A DNA stretch of 64,000 bases from Petrolisthes cinctipes. Lineage: Eukaryota > Arthropoda > Malacostraca > Decapoda > Porcellanidae. The position numbers were made by a program, and so were the translations under genes. Where the stretch lies: the NCBI GenBank assembly GCA_033782935.1, contig JAWQEG010000166.1:2446001-2510000 (forward strand), in the 5' to 3' direction. This document shows, one piece after another, positions 46,077 through 58,517 of this stretch; positions within the stretch are counted from its first letter, which is position 1; the number at the start of each line of letters is the position of its first letter. A model generated the notes under the pieces. That model made no database searches. It saw nothing but the letters and a program-made list of their open reading frames with translations, and had not been told where the DNA came from.

Positions 46077-47901
46077 TTAGCATGTTTTTAGCCTATATTT
46101 TGAAAATATTCTAGCACTGTACAGATTGCTTCTGGGACCCCAAAATATTGAATTTTCGGGTGTTTTGAGGCTGAATTTGAGATATAAACGGGTACAGAAG
46201 ATACATGCACATATTGACTTTGGGCACCAAAAATATCGATTTTCAGCATGTTTTGGGCCTGAATTTTGAAAATACTCTAACACGGAGAAGGCATGTACAG
46301 ATCGCTTCTGGGACTCCAAAATATCGAATTTTCGGGTGTTTAGGGCCAGAATTTGAGATATAAACGGGTACAGAAGATGCATGCACATATCGACTTTTGG
46401 GCACCTAAAAGATCGATTTTCAGTATGTTTTTGGCCTGTATTTTTAAAATACTCTAACACGGAGTAGGCATGTACAGATACCTTCTGGGACCTCTAAATA
46501 TCGAATTTTCGGGTGTTTTCGGACTGAATTTGAGATATCGATTTTTTGGCACCTAAAATGTCGATTTTTAGCATGTTTTTAGCCTATATTTTGAAAATAT
46601 TCTAGCACTGTGTAGGCATGTACAGATTGCTTCTGGGACCCCAAAATATTGAATTTTCAGGTGTTTTGAGCCTGAATTTGAGATATAAACGGGTACAGAA
46701 GATACATGCACATATTGACTGGGCATCTAAAATATCGACTTTCAGCATGTTTTGGGCCTGAATTTTGAAAATACTCTAACACTGAGTAAGCATGTACAAA
46801 TTGCTTCTGGGACCCCAAAATATTGAATTTTCGGGTGTTTTGAGCCTGAAATTGAGATATAAACGGGTAATGAAGATGCATGCACATATCGACTTTTGGG
46901 CACCTAAAAGATCGATTTTCAGTATGTTTTGAGCATGTATTTTGAAAATACTCTAACACGGAGTAGGCATGTACAGATCGCTTCTGGGACCCCTAAATAT
47001 CGAATTTTCGGGTGTTTTGGGACTGAATTTGAGATATCGACTTTTTGGCACCTAAAAGATCGATTTTTAGCATGTTTTTAGCCTATATTTTGAAAATATT
47101 CTAGCACTGAGTAGGCATGTACAGATTGCTTCTGGGACCCCAAAATATTGAATTTTCGGGTGTTTTGAGCCTGAATTTGAGATATAAACGGGTACAGAGG
47201 ATACTTGCACATATTGACTTTGGGCACCAAAAATATCGATTTTCAGCATGTTTTCGGCCTGAATTTTGAAAGTACTCTAACATGGAGTAGGCATGTACAG
47301 ATCGCTTCTGGGACCACAAAATATCGAATTTTCGGGTGTTTAGGGCCAGAATTTGAGATATAAACGGGTACAGAAGATGCATGCACATATCGACTTTTGG
47401 GCACCTAAAAGATCGATTTTCAGTATGTTTTTGGCCTGTATCTTGAAAATACTCTAACACGGAGAAGGCATGTACAGATACCTTCTGGGACCTCTAAATA
47501 TCGAATTTTCGGTTGTTTTGGGACTGAATTTGAGATATCGATTTTTTGGCACCTAAAATGTCGATTTTTAGCATGTTTTTAGCCTATATTTTGAAAATAT
47601 TCTAGCACTGTGTAGGCATGTACAGATTGCTTCTGGGACCCCAAAATATTGAATTTTCGGGTGTTTTGAGCCTGAATTTGAGATATAAACGGGTACAGAA
47701 GATACATGCACATATTGACTTTGGGATCTAAAATATCGATTTTCAGCATGTTTTGGGCCTGTATTTTGAAAATACTCTAACACTGAGTAGACATGTACAG
47801 ATTGCTTCTGGGACCCCAAAATATTGAATTTTCGGGTGTTTTGAGCCTGAATTTGAGATATAAACGGGTACTGAAGATGCATGCACATATCGACTTTTGT
47901 G

Positions 47902-48077
47902 CACCTAAAAGATCGATTTTCAGTATGTTTTGAGCATGTATTTTGAAAATACTCTAACACGGAGTAGGCATGTACAGATCGCTTCTGGGACCCCTAAATA
48001 TCGAATTTTCGGGTGTTTTGAGCCTGAATTTGAGATATAAACGGGTACAGAAGATACATGCACATATTGACTTTGGG
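47902..48077. repeat. C'/A hybrid monomer, 176 bp
   Basis: Opens as C' (TTTTGAGCATG, GGGACCCCTAAAT) but continues as A (TTTTGAGCCTG, AAACGGGTAC, GATACATGC, TATTGACTTTGGG). It has no 29-bp deletion. An exchange inside the shared GAATTTTCGGGTGTTTTG block explains it. Confidence 0.8.
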
Positions 48078-48254
48078 CACCAAAAATATCGATTTTCAGC
48101 ATGTTTTGGGCCTGAATTTTGAAAATACTCTAACACGGAGTAGACATGTACAGATCGCTTCTGGGACCCCTAAATATCGAATTTTCGGGTGTTTTGGGAC
48201 TGAATTTGAGATATAAACGGGTACAGAAGATGCATGCACATATCGACTTTTGGG
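48078..48254. repeat. B monomer with an undeleted C-like tail, 177 bp
   Basis: Starts as B (CACCAAAAATATCG, CCTGAATTTTG), then has the C' string GGGACCCCTAAATATCG and TTTTGGGACTG, yet keeps AAACGGGTACAGAAGATGC. It is the only place I see where the C-type TTTTGGGACTG is followed by the 29 bp. It may be a recombinant or a relic of the form C had before its deletion. Confidence 0.7.
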
Positions 48255-48959
48255 CACCTAAAAGATCGATTTTCAGTATGTTTTTGGCCTGTATTTTGAA
48301 AATACACTAACACGGAGTAGGCATGTACAGATACCTTCTGGGACCTCTAAATATCGATTTTTCGGGTGTTTTGGGACTGAATTTGAGATATCGATTTTTT
48401 GGCACCTAAAATGTCGATTTTTAGCATGTTTTTAGCCTATATTTTGAAAATATTCTAGCACTGTGTAGGCATGTACAGATTGCTTCTGGGACCCCAAAAT
48501 ATTGAATTTTCGGGTGTTTTGAGCCTGAATTTGAGATATAAACGGGTACAGAAGATACATGCACATATTGACTTTCGTCATCTAAAATATCGATTTTCAG
48601 CATGTTTTGGGCCTGTATATTGAAAATACTCTAACACTGAGTAGGCATGTACAGATTGCTTCTGGGACCCCAAAATATTGAATTTTCGGGTGTTTTGAGC
48701 CTGAATTTGAGATATAAACGGGTACTGAAGATGCATTCAAATATCGACTTTTGTGCACCTAAAAGATCGATTTTCAGTATGTTTTGAGCATGTATTTTGA
48801 AAATACTCTAACACGGAGTAGGCATGTACAGATCGCTTCTGGGACCCCTAAATATAGAATTTTCGGGTGTTTTGGGACTGAATTTGAGATATCGACTTTT
48901 TGGCACCTAAAAGATCGATTTTTAGCATGTTTTTAGCCTATATTTTGAAAATATTCTAG

Positions 48960-51900
48960 CACTGAGTAGGCATGTACAGATTGCTTCTGGGACCCCAAAA
49001 TATTGAATTTTCGGGTGTTTTGAACATGAATTTGATATATAAACGGGTACAGAAGATACATGCACATATTGAGTTTGGGCATCTAAAATATCGATTTTCA
49101 GCATGTTTTGGGCCTGTATTTTGAAAATACTCTAACACTGAGGAGGCATGTACAGATTGCTTCTGGGACCCCAAAATATTGAATTTTCGGGTGATTTGAG
49201 CCTGAATTTGAGATATAAACGGGTACTGAAGATGCATACACATATCGACTTTTGTGCACCTAAAAGATCGATTTTCAGTATGTTTTGAGCATGTATTTTG
49301 AAAATACTCTAACACGGAGTAGGCATGTACAGATCGCTTCTGGGACCCCAAAATATCGAATTTTCGGGTGTTTAGGGCCAGAATTTGAGATATAAACGGG
49401 TACAGAAGATGCATGCACATATCGACTTTTGGGCACCTAAAAGATCGATTTTCAGTATGTGTTTGGCCTGTATTTTGAAAATACTCTAACACGGAGTAGG
49501 CATGTACAGATACCTTCTGGGACCTCTAAATATCGAATTTTCGGGTGTTTTGGGACTGAATTTGAGATATCGATTTTTTGGCACCTAAAATGTCGATTTT
49601 TAGCGTGTTTTTAGCCTATATTTTGAAAATATTCTAGCACTGTGTAGGCATGTACAGATTGCTTCTGGGACCCCAAAATATTGAATTTTCGGGTATTTTG
49701 AGCCTGAATTTGAGATATAAACGGGTACAGAAGATACATGCACATATTGACTTTGGGCATCTAAAATATCGATTTTCAGCATGTTTTCGGCCTGTATTTT
49801 GAAAATACTCTAACACTGAGTAGGCATGTACAGATTGCTTCTGGGACCCCAAAATATCGAATTTTCGGGTGTTTTGAGCCAGAATTTGAGATATAAACGG
49901 GTACAGAAGATGCATGCACATATCGACTTTTGGGCACCTAAAAGATCGATTTTCAGTATGTTTTGAGCATGTATTTTGAAAATACTCTAACACGGAGTAG
50001 GCATGTACAGATCGCTTCTGGGACCCCTAAATATCGAATTTTCGGGTGTTTTGGGACTGAATTTGAGATATCGACTTTTTGGCACCTAAAATGTCGATTT
50101 TTAGCATGTTTTTAGCCTATATTTTGAAAATATTCTAGCACTGAGTAGGCATGTACAGATTGCTTCTGGGACCCCAAAATATTGAATTTTCGTGTGTTTT
50201 GAGCCTGAATTTGAGATATAAACGGGTACAGAAGATACATGCACATATTGACTTTGGGCACCAAAAATATCGATTTTCAGCATGTTTTGGGCCTGAATTT
50301 TGAAAATACTCTAACACGGAGTAGGCATGTACAGATTGCTTCTGGGACCCCAAAATATCGAATTTTCGGGTGTTTAGGGCCAGAATTTGAGATATAAACG
50401 GGTACAGAAGATGCATGCACATATCGACTTTTGGGCACCTAAAAGATCGATTTTCAGTATGTTTTTGGCCTGTATCTTGAAAATACTCTAACACGGAGAA
50501 GGCATGTACAGATACCTTCTGGGACCTCTAAATATCGAATTTTCGGGTGTTTTGGGACTGAATTTGAGATATCGATTTTTTGGCACCTAAAATGGCGATT
50601 TTTAGCATGTTTTTAGCCTATATTTTGAAAATATTCTAGCACTGTGTAGGCATGTACAGATTGCTTCTGGGATCCCAAAATATTGAATTTTCGGGTGTTT
50701 TGAGCCTGAATTTGAGATATAAACGGGTACAGAAGATACATGCACATATTGACTTTGGGCATCTAAAATATCGATTTTCAGCATGTTTTGGGCCTGAATT
50801 TTGAAAATACTCTAACACTGAGTAGGCATGTACAGATTGCTTCTGGGACCCCAAAATATTGAATTTTCGGGTGTTTTGAACCTGAATTTGAGATATAAAC
50901 GGGTACTGAAGATGCATGCACATATCGACTTTTGTGCACCTAAAAGATCGATTTTCAGTATGTTTTGAGCATGTATTTTGAAAATACTCTAACACGGAGT
51001 AGGCATGTACAGATCGCTTCTGGGACCACTAAATATCGAATTTTCGGGTGTTTTGAGACTGAATTTGAGATATCGACTTTTTGGCACCTAAAATGTCGAT
51101 TTTTAGCATGTTTTTCGCCTATATTTTGAAAATATTCTAGCACTGAGTAGGCATGTACAGATTGCTTCTGGGACCCCAAAATATTGAATTTTCGGGTGTT
51201 TGAGCCTGAATTTGAGATATAAACGGGTACAGAAGATACATGCACATATTGACTTTGGGCACCAAAAATATCGATTTTCAGCATGTTTTGGGCCTGAATT
51301 TTGAAAATACTCTAACACGAAGTAGGCATGTACAGATCGCTTCTGGGACCCCAAAATATCGAATTTTCCGGTGTTTAGGTCCAGAATTTGAGATATAAAC
51401 GGGTACAGAAGATGCATGCACATATCGACTTTTGGGCACCTAAAAGATCGATTTTCAGTATGTTTTTGGCCTGTATTTTGAAAATACTCTATCACGGAGT
51501 AGGCATGTACAGATACCTTCTGGGACCTCTAAATATCGAATTTTCGGGTGTTTTGGGACTGAATTTGAGATATCGATTTTTTGGCACCTAAAATGTCGAT
51601 TTTTAGCATGTTTTTCGCCTATATTTTGAAAATATTCTAGCACTGTGTAGGCATGTACAGATTGCTTCTGGGACCCCAAAATATTGAATTTTCGGGTGTT
51701 TTGAGCCTAAATTTGAGATATAAACGGGTACAGAAGATACATGCACATATCGACTTTTGGGCACCTAAAAGATCGATTTTCAGTATGTTTTTGGCCTGTA
51801 TTTTGAAAATACTCTAACACGGAGTACGCATGTACAGATACCTTCTGGGACCTCTAAATATCGAATTTTCGGGTGTTTTGGGACTGAATTTGAGATATCG

Positions 51901-52862
51901 ATTTTTTGGCACCTAAAATGTCGATTTTTAGCATGTTTTTAGCCTATTTTTTTGAAAATATTCTAGCACTGTGTAGGCATGTACAGATTGCTTCTGGGAC
52001 CCCAAAATATTGAATTTTCGGGTGTTTTGAGCCTGAATTTGAGATATAAACGGGTACAGAAGATACATGCACATATTGACTTTGGGCATCTAAAATATCG
52101 ATTTTAAGCATGTTTTGGGCCTGTATTTTGAAAATACTCTAACACTGAGTAGGCATGTACAGATTGCTTCTGGGACCCCAAAATATTGAATTTTCGGGTG
52201 TTTTGAGCCTGAATTTGAGATATAAACGGGTACTGAAGATGCATGCACATATCGACTTTTGTGCACCTAAAAGATCGATTTTCAGTATGTTTTGAGCATG
52301 TATTTTGAAAATACTCTAACACAGAGTAGGCATGTACAGATCGCTTCTGGGACCACTAAATATCGAATTTTCGGGTGTTTTGAGACTGAATTTGAGATAT
52401 CGACTTTTTGGCAACTAAAATGTCGATTTTTAGCATGTTTTTCGCCTATATTTTGAAAATATTCTAGCACTGAGTAGGCATGTACAGATTGCTTCTGGGA
52501 CCCCAAAATATTGAATTTTCGGGTGTTTGAGCCTGAATTTGAGATATAAACGGGTACCGAAGATACATGCACATATTGACTTTGGGAACCAAAAATATCG
52601 ATTTTCAGCATGTTTTGGGCCTGAATTTTGAAAATACTCTAACACGAAGTAGGCATGTACAGATCGCTTCTGGGACCCCAAAATATCGAATTTTCGGGTG
52701 TTTAGGTCCAGAATTTGAGATATAAACGGGTACAGAAGATGCATGCACATATCGACTTTTGGGCACCTAAAAGATCGATTTTCAGTATGTTTTTGGCCTG
52801 TATTTTGAAAATACTCTATCACGGAGTAGGCATGTACAGATACCTTCTGGGACCTCTAAATA
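48960..52862. repeat. Large duplicated block, copy 1 (offset 11138)
   Basis: Matches 60098-64000 at a constant offset of 11138 bp. Shared rare forms include TTTTGAACATGAATTTG, ATTGAGTTTGGG, CTGAGGAGGC, GGGTGATTTGAGCC, GATGCATACAC, CAGTATGTGTTTGG, TTTTAGCGTG and AATGGCGATTTT. I saw at least three differences: CACGGAG/CAAGGAG near 50994 and 62132, TTTTTCGCC/TTTTTAGCC near 51616 and 62754, and GCCTAAATTTG/GCCTGAATTTG near 51709. The left edge is sharp; the right edge lies beyond the window. Confidence 0.9.
50881..51574. repeat. Duplicated 0.7-kb block, copy 1 (offset 1327)
   Basis: Matches 52208-52901. Shared rare forms are GGACCACTAAAT (51024 and 52351), TTTTGAGACTG, TTTTTCGCC (51113 and 52440), GGGTGTTTGAGCC (1-bp loss, 51195 and 52522) and CACGAAGTAGG (51315 and 52642). 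Differences include GGCACC/GGCAACT and GGTACAG/GGTACCG. A 4-monomer-like arrangement with an A-C dimer near 51590-51910 lies between. Confidence 0.8.
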
Positions 52863-52901
52863 TCGAATTTTCGGGTGTTTTGGGACTGAATTTGAGATAT
52901 C
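52208..52901. repeat. Duplicated 0.7-kb block, copy 2 (offset 1327)
   Basis: Second copy, with private CACAGAGTAGG near 52320, GGCAACTAAAATG near 52411 and GGGAACCAAAAATATCG near 52584. The same private set recurs near 63460, 63550 and 63723 because this copy lies within the 11138-bp repeat. Confidence 0.8.
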
Positions 52902-53599
52902 GACTTTTTGGCACCTAAAAGATCGATTTTTAGCATGTTTTTAGCCTATATTTTGAAAATATTCTAGCACTGAGTAAGCATGTACAGATTGCTTCTGGGA
53001 CCCCAAAATATTGAATTTTCGGGTGTTTTGAGCCTGAATTTGAGATATAAACGGGTACAGAAGATACATGCACATATTGACTTTGGGCACCAAAAATATC
53101 GATTTTCAGCATGTTTTGGGCCTGAATTTTGAAAATACTCTAACACGGAGTAGGCATGTACAGATCGCTTCTGGGACCCCAAAATATCGAATTTTCGGGT
53201 GTTTAGGGCCAGAATTTGAGATATAAACGGGTACAGAAGATGCTTGCACATATCGACTTTTGGGCACCTAAAAGATCGATTTTCAGTATGTTTTTGGCCT
53301 GTATCTTGAAAATACTCTAAAACGGAGAAGGCATGTACAGATACCTTCTGGGACCTCTAAATATCGAATTTTCGGGTGTTTTGGGACTGAATTTGATATA
53401 TCGATTTTTTGGCACCTAAAATGTCGATTTTTAGCATGTTTTTAGCCTATATTTTGAAAATATTCTAGCACTGTGTAGGCATGTACAGATTGCTTCTGGG
53501 ACCCCAAAATATTGAATTTTCGGGTATTTTGAGCCTGAATTTGAGATATAAACGGATACAGAAGATACATGCACATATTGACTTTGGGCACCAAAAATA

Positions 53600-54560
53600 T
53601 CGATTTTCAGCATGTTTTGGGCCTGAATTTTGAAAAAACTCTAACACGGAGTAGGCATGTACAGATCGCTTCTGGGACCCCAAAATATCGAATTTTCGGG
53701 TGTTTAGGGCCAGAATTTGAGATATAAACGGGTACAGAAGATGCATGCACATATCGACTTTTGGGCACCTAAAAGATCGATTTTCAGTATGTTTTTGGCC
53801 TGTATCTTGAAAATACTCTAACACGGAGAAGGCATGTACAGATACCTTCTGGGACCTCTAAATATCGAATTTTCGGGTGTTTTGGGACTGAATTTGGGAT
53901 ATCGATTTTTTGGCACCTAAAATGTCGATTTTTAGCATGTTTTTAGCCTATATTTTGAAAATATTCTAGCACTGTGTAGGCATGTACAGATTGCTTCTGG
54001 GACCCCAAAATATTGAATTTTCGGGTGTTTTGAGCCTGAATTTGAGATATAAACGGGTACAGAAGATACATGCACATATTGACTTTGGGCATCTAAAATA
54101 TCGATTTTCAGCATGTTTTGGGCCTGAATTTTGAAAATACTCTAACACGAAGTAGGCATGTACAGATCGCTTCTGGGACCCCAAAATATCGAATTTTCGG
54201 GTGTTTAGGGCCAGAATTTGAGATATAAACGGGTACAGAAGATGCATGCACATATCGACTTTTGGGCACCTAAAAGATCGATTTTCAGGATGTTTTTGGC
54301 CTGTATTTTGAAAATACTCTATCACGGAGTAGGCATGTACAAATACCTTCTGGGACCTCTAAATATCGAATTTTCGGGTGTTTTGGGACTGAATTTGAGA
54401 TATCGATTTTTTGGCACCTAAAATGTCGATTTTTAGCATGTTTTTAGCCTATATTTTGAAAATATTCTAGCACTGTGTAGGCATGTACAGATTGCTTCTG
54501 GGACCCCAAAATATTGAATTTTCGGGTATTTTGAGCCTGAATTTGAGATATAAACGGGTA
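53600..54560. repeat. Duplicated 1-kb block, copy 1 (offset 3956-3957)
   Basis: Corresponds to 57556-58517. Markers are TTTTGAAAAAACTC (53628 and 57584), GAATTTGGGATATC (53891 and 57847), CACGAAGTAGG (54145 and 58102), TTTCAGGATG (54284 and 58241) and GTACAAATACC (54338 and 58295). The offset shifts by one at the CATGTTTTTGCGCC insertion near 58070. Confidence 0.78.
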
Positions 54561-54689
54561 CTGAAGATGCATGCACATATCGACTTTTGTGCACCTAAAA
54601 GATCGATTTTCAGTATGTTTTGAGCATGTATTTTGAAAATACTCTAACACGGAGTAGGCATGTACAGATCGCTTCTGGGACCCCTAAAT

Positions 54690-55760
54690 ATCGAATTTTC
54701 GGGTGTTTTGGGACTGAATTTGAGATATCGACTTTTTGGCACCTAAAAGATCGATTTTTAGCATGTTTTTAGCCTATATTTTGAAAATATTCTAGCACTG
54801 TACAGATTGCTTCTGGGACCCCAAAATATTGAATTTTCGGGTGTTTTGAGGCTGAATTTGAGATATAAACGGGTACAGAAGATACATGCACATATTGACT
54901 TTGGGCACCAAAAATATCGATTTTCAGCATGTTTAGGGCCTGAATTTTGAAAATACTCTAACACGGAGTAGGCATGTACAGATCGCTTCTGGGACCCCAA
55001 AATATCGAATTTTCGGGTGTTTTGAGCCAGAATTTGAGATATAAACGGGTACAGAAGATGCATGCACATATCTACTTTTGGGCACCTAAAAGATCGATTT
55101 TCAGTATGTTTTGAGCATGTATTTTGAAAATACTCTAACACGGAGTAGGCATGTACAGATCGCTTCTGGGACCCCTAAATATCGAATTTTCGGGTGTTTG
55201 GGACTGAATTTGAGATATCGACTTTTTGGCACCTAAAATGTCGATTTTTAGAATGTTTTTAGCCTATATTTTGAAAATATTCTAGCACTGAGTAGGCATA
55301 TACAGATTGCTTCTGGGACCCCAAAATACTGAATTTTAGGGTGTTTTGAGCCTGAATTTGAGATATAAACGGGTACGGAAGATACATGCACATATTGACT
55401 TTGGGCACCAAAAATATCGATTTTCAGCATGTTTTGGGCCTGAATTTTGAAAATACTCTAACACGGAGTAGGCATGTACAGATCGCTTCTGGGACCCCTA
55501 AATATCGAATTTTCGGGTGTTTTGGGACTGAATTTGAGATATCGACTTTTTGGCACCTAAAAGATCGATTTTTAGCATGTTTTTAGCCTATATTTTGAAA
55601 ATATTCTAGCACTGAGTAGGCATGTACAGATTGCTTCTGGGACCCCAAAATATTGAATTTTCGGGTGTTTTGAGCCTGAATTTGAGATATAAACGGGTAC
55701 AGAAGATACATGCACATATTGACTTTGGGCACCAAAAATATCGATTTTCAGCATGTTTTG
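54690..55760. repeat. Duplicated 1.1-kb block, copy 1 (offset 1815)
   Basis: Corresponds to 56505-57575. Markers are CATGTTTAGGGCC (54929 and 56744), the 1-bp loss GGGTGTTTGGGACTG (55192 and 57007), GGCATATACAG (55296 and 57111) and GGGTACGGAAG (55372 and 57187). It includes a B/C' hybrid monomer at 55406-55553. Confidence 0.8.
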
Positions 55761-56504
55761 GGCCTGAATTTTGAAAATACTCTATTACGGAGTAGGCATG
55801 TACAGATCGCTTCTGGGACCCCAAAATATCGAATTTTCGGGTGTTTAGGTCCAGAATTTGAGATATAAACGGGTACAGAAGATGCATGCACATATCGACT
55901 TTTGGGCACCTAAAAGATCGATTTTCAGTATGTTTTTGGCCTGTATCTTGAAAATACTCTAACACGGAGAAGGCATGTACAGATACCTTCTGGGACCTCT
56001 AAATATCGAATTTTCGGGTGTTTTGGGACTGAATTTGATATATCGATTTTTTGGCACCTAAAATGTCGATTTTTAGCATGTTTTTAGCCTATATTTTGAA
56101 AATATTCTAGCACTGTGTAGGCATGTACAGATTGCTTCTGGGACCCCAAAATATTGAATTTTCGGGTATTTTGAGCCTGAATTTGAGATATAAACGGATA
56201 CAGAAGATACATGCACATATTGACTTTGGGCATCTAAAATATCGATTTTCAGCATGTTTTAGGCCTGTATTTTCAAAATACTCTAACACTGAGTAGGCAT
56301 GTACAGATTGCTTCTGGGACCCCAAAATATTGAATTTTCGGGTGTTTTGAGCCTGAATTTGAGATATAAACGGGTACTGAAGATGCATGCACATATCGAC
56401 TTTTGTGCACCTAAAAGATCGATTTTCAGTATGTTTTGAGCATGTATTTTGAAAATACTCTAACACGGAGTAGGCATGTACAGATCGCTTCTGGGACCCC
56501 TAAT

Positions 56505-57575
56505 ATCGAATTTTCGGGTGTTTTGGGACTGAATTTGAGATATCGACTTTTTGGCACCTAAAAGATCGATTTTTAGCATGTTTTTAGCCTATATTTTGAA
56601 AATATTCTAGCACTGTACAGATTGCTTCTGGGACCCCAAAATATTGAATTTTCGGGTGTTTTTAGGTTGAATTTGAGATATAAACGGGTACAGAAGATAC
56701 ATGCACATATTGACTTTGGGCACCAAAAATATCGATTTTCAGCATGTTTAGGGCCTGAATTTTGAAAATACTCTAACACGGAGTAGGCATGTACAGATCG
56801 CTTCTGGGACCCCAAAATATCGAATTTTCGGGTGTTTTGAGCCTGAATTTGAGATATAAACGGGTACAGAAGATGCATGCACATATCGACTTTTGGGCAC
56901 CTAAAAGATCGATTTTCAGTATGTTTTGAGCATGTATTTTGAAAATACTCTAACACGGAGTAGGCATGTACAGATCGCTTCTGGGACCCCTAAATATCGA
57001 ATTTTCGGGTGTTTGGGACTGAATTTGAGATATCGACTTTTTGGCACCTAAAATGTCGATTTTTAGCATGTTTTTAGCCTATATTTTGAAAATATTCTAG
57101 CACTGAGTAGGCATATACAGATTGCTTCTGGGACCCCAAAATATTGAATTTTCGGGTGTTTTGAGCCTGAATTTGAGATATAAACGGGTACGGAAGATAC
57201 ATGCACATATTGACTTTGGGCACCAAAAATATCGATTTTCAGCATGTTTTGGGCCCGAATTTTGAAAATACTCTAACACGGAGTAGGCATGTACAGATCG
57301 CTTCTGGGACCCCTAAATATCGAATTTTCGGGTGTTTTGGGACTGAATTTGAGATATCGACTTTTTGGCACCTAAAAGATCGATTTTTAGCATGTTTTTA
57401 GCCTATATTTTGAAAATATTCTAGCACTGAGTAGGCATGTACAGATTGCTTCTGGGACCCCAAAATATTGAATTTTCGGGTGTTTTGAGCCTGAATTTGA
57501 GATATAAACGGGTACAGAAGATACATGCACATATTGACTTCGGGCACCAAAAATATCTATTTTCAGCATGTTTTG
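56505..57575. repeat. Duplicated 1.1-kb block, copy 2 (offset 1815)
   Basis: Second copy, followed at once by the second copy of the 3956-offset block, so 54.7-58.5 kb is a mosaic of two earlier segments. Private changes include TTTTTAGGTTGAATTTG near 56659 and GGGCCCGAATTTTG near 57251. Confidence 0.8.
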
Positions 57576-58517
57576 GGCCTGAATTTTGAAAAAACTCTAA
57601 CACGGAGTAGGCATGTACAGATCGCTTCTGGGACCCCAAAATATCGAATTTTCGGGTGTTTAGGGCCTGAATTTGAGATATAAACGGGTACAGAAGATGC
57701 ATGCACATATCGACTTTTGGGCACCTAAAAGATCGATTTTCAGTATGTTTTTGGCCTGTATCTTGAAAATACTCTAACACGGAGAAGGCATGTACAGATA
57801 CCTTCTGGGACCTCTAAATATCGAATTTTCGGGTGTTTTGGGACTGAATTTGGGATATCGATTTTTTGGCACCTAAAATGTCGATTTTTAGCATGTTTTT
57901 AGCCTATATTTTGAAAATATTCTAGCACTGTGTAGGCATGTACAGATTGCTTCTGGGACCCCAAAATATTGAATTTTCGGGTGTTTTGAGCCTGAATTTG
58001 AGATATAAACGGGTACAGAAGATACATGCACATATTGACTTTGGGCATCTAAAATATCGATTTTCAGCATGTTTTTGCGCCTGAATTTTGAAAATACTCT
58101 AACACGAAGTAGGCATGTACAGATCGCTTCTGGGACCCCAAAATATCGAATTTTCGGGTGTTTTGAGCCTGAATTTGAGATATAAACGGGTACAGAAGAT
58201 GCATGCACATATCGACTTTTGGGCACCTAAAAGATCGATTTTCAGGATGTTTTTGGCCTGTATTTTGAAAATACTCTATCACGGAGTAGGCATGTACAAA
58301 TACCTTCTGGGACCTCTAAATATCGAATTTTCGGGTGTTTTGGGACTTAATTTGAGATATCGATTTTTTGGCACCTAAAATGTCGATTTTTAGCATGTTT
58401 TTAGCCTATATTTTGAAAATATTCTAGCACTGTGTAGGCATGTACAGATTGCTTCTGGGACCCCAAAATATTGAATTTTCGGGTATTTTGAGCCTGAATT
58501 TGAGATATAAACGGGTA
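57556..58517. repeat. Duplicated 1-kb block, copy 2 (offset 3956-3957)
   Basis: Second copy of 53600-54560. It differs in having TTTTGAGCCTG in the B monomer near 58160, where copy 1 has GTTTAGGGCCAG, so a conversion within the copy is likely. Confidence 0.75.

Larger units (their letters stand above)
46077..48959. repeat. Mixed HOR units with private point changes
   Basis: Units are 491 to 501 bp with assorted single changes: GATTGACTGGGCATC (2-3 bp loss near 46717), GACTTTGGGATC (1-bp loss near 47722) and GACTTTCGTCATC near 48571. This stretch also holds the hybrid monomers at 47902-48254. No large recent duplication was recognised here. Confidence 0.75.
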
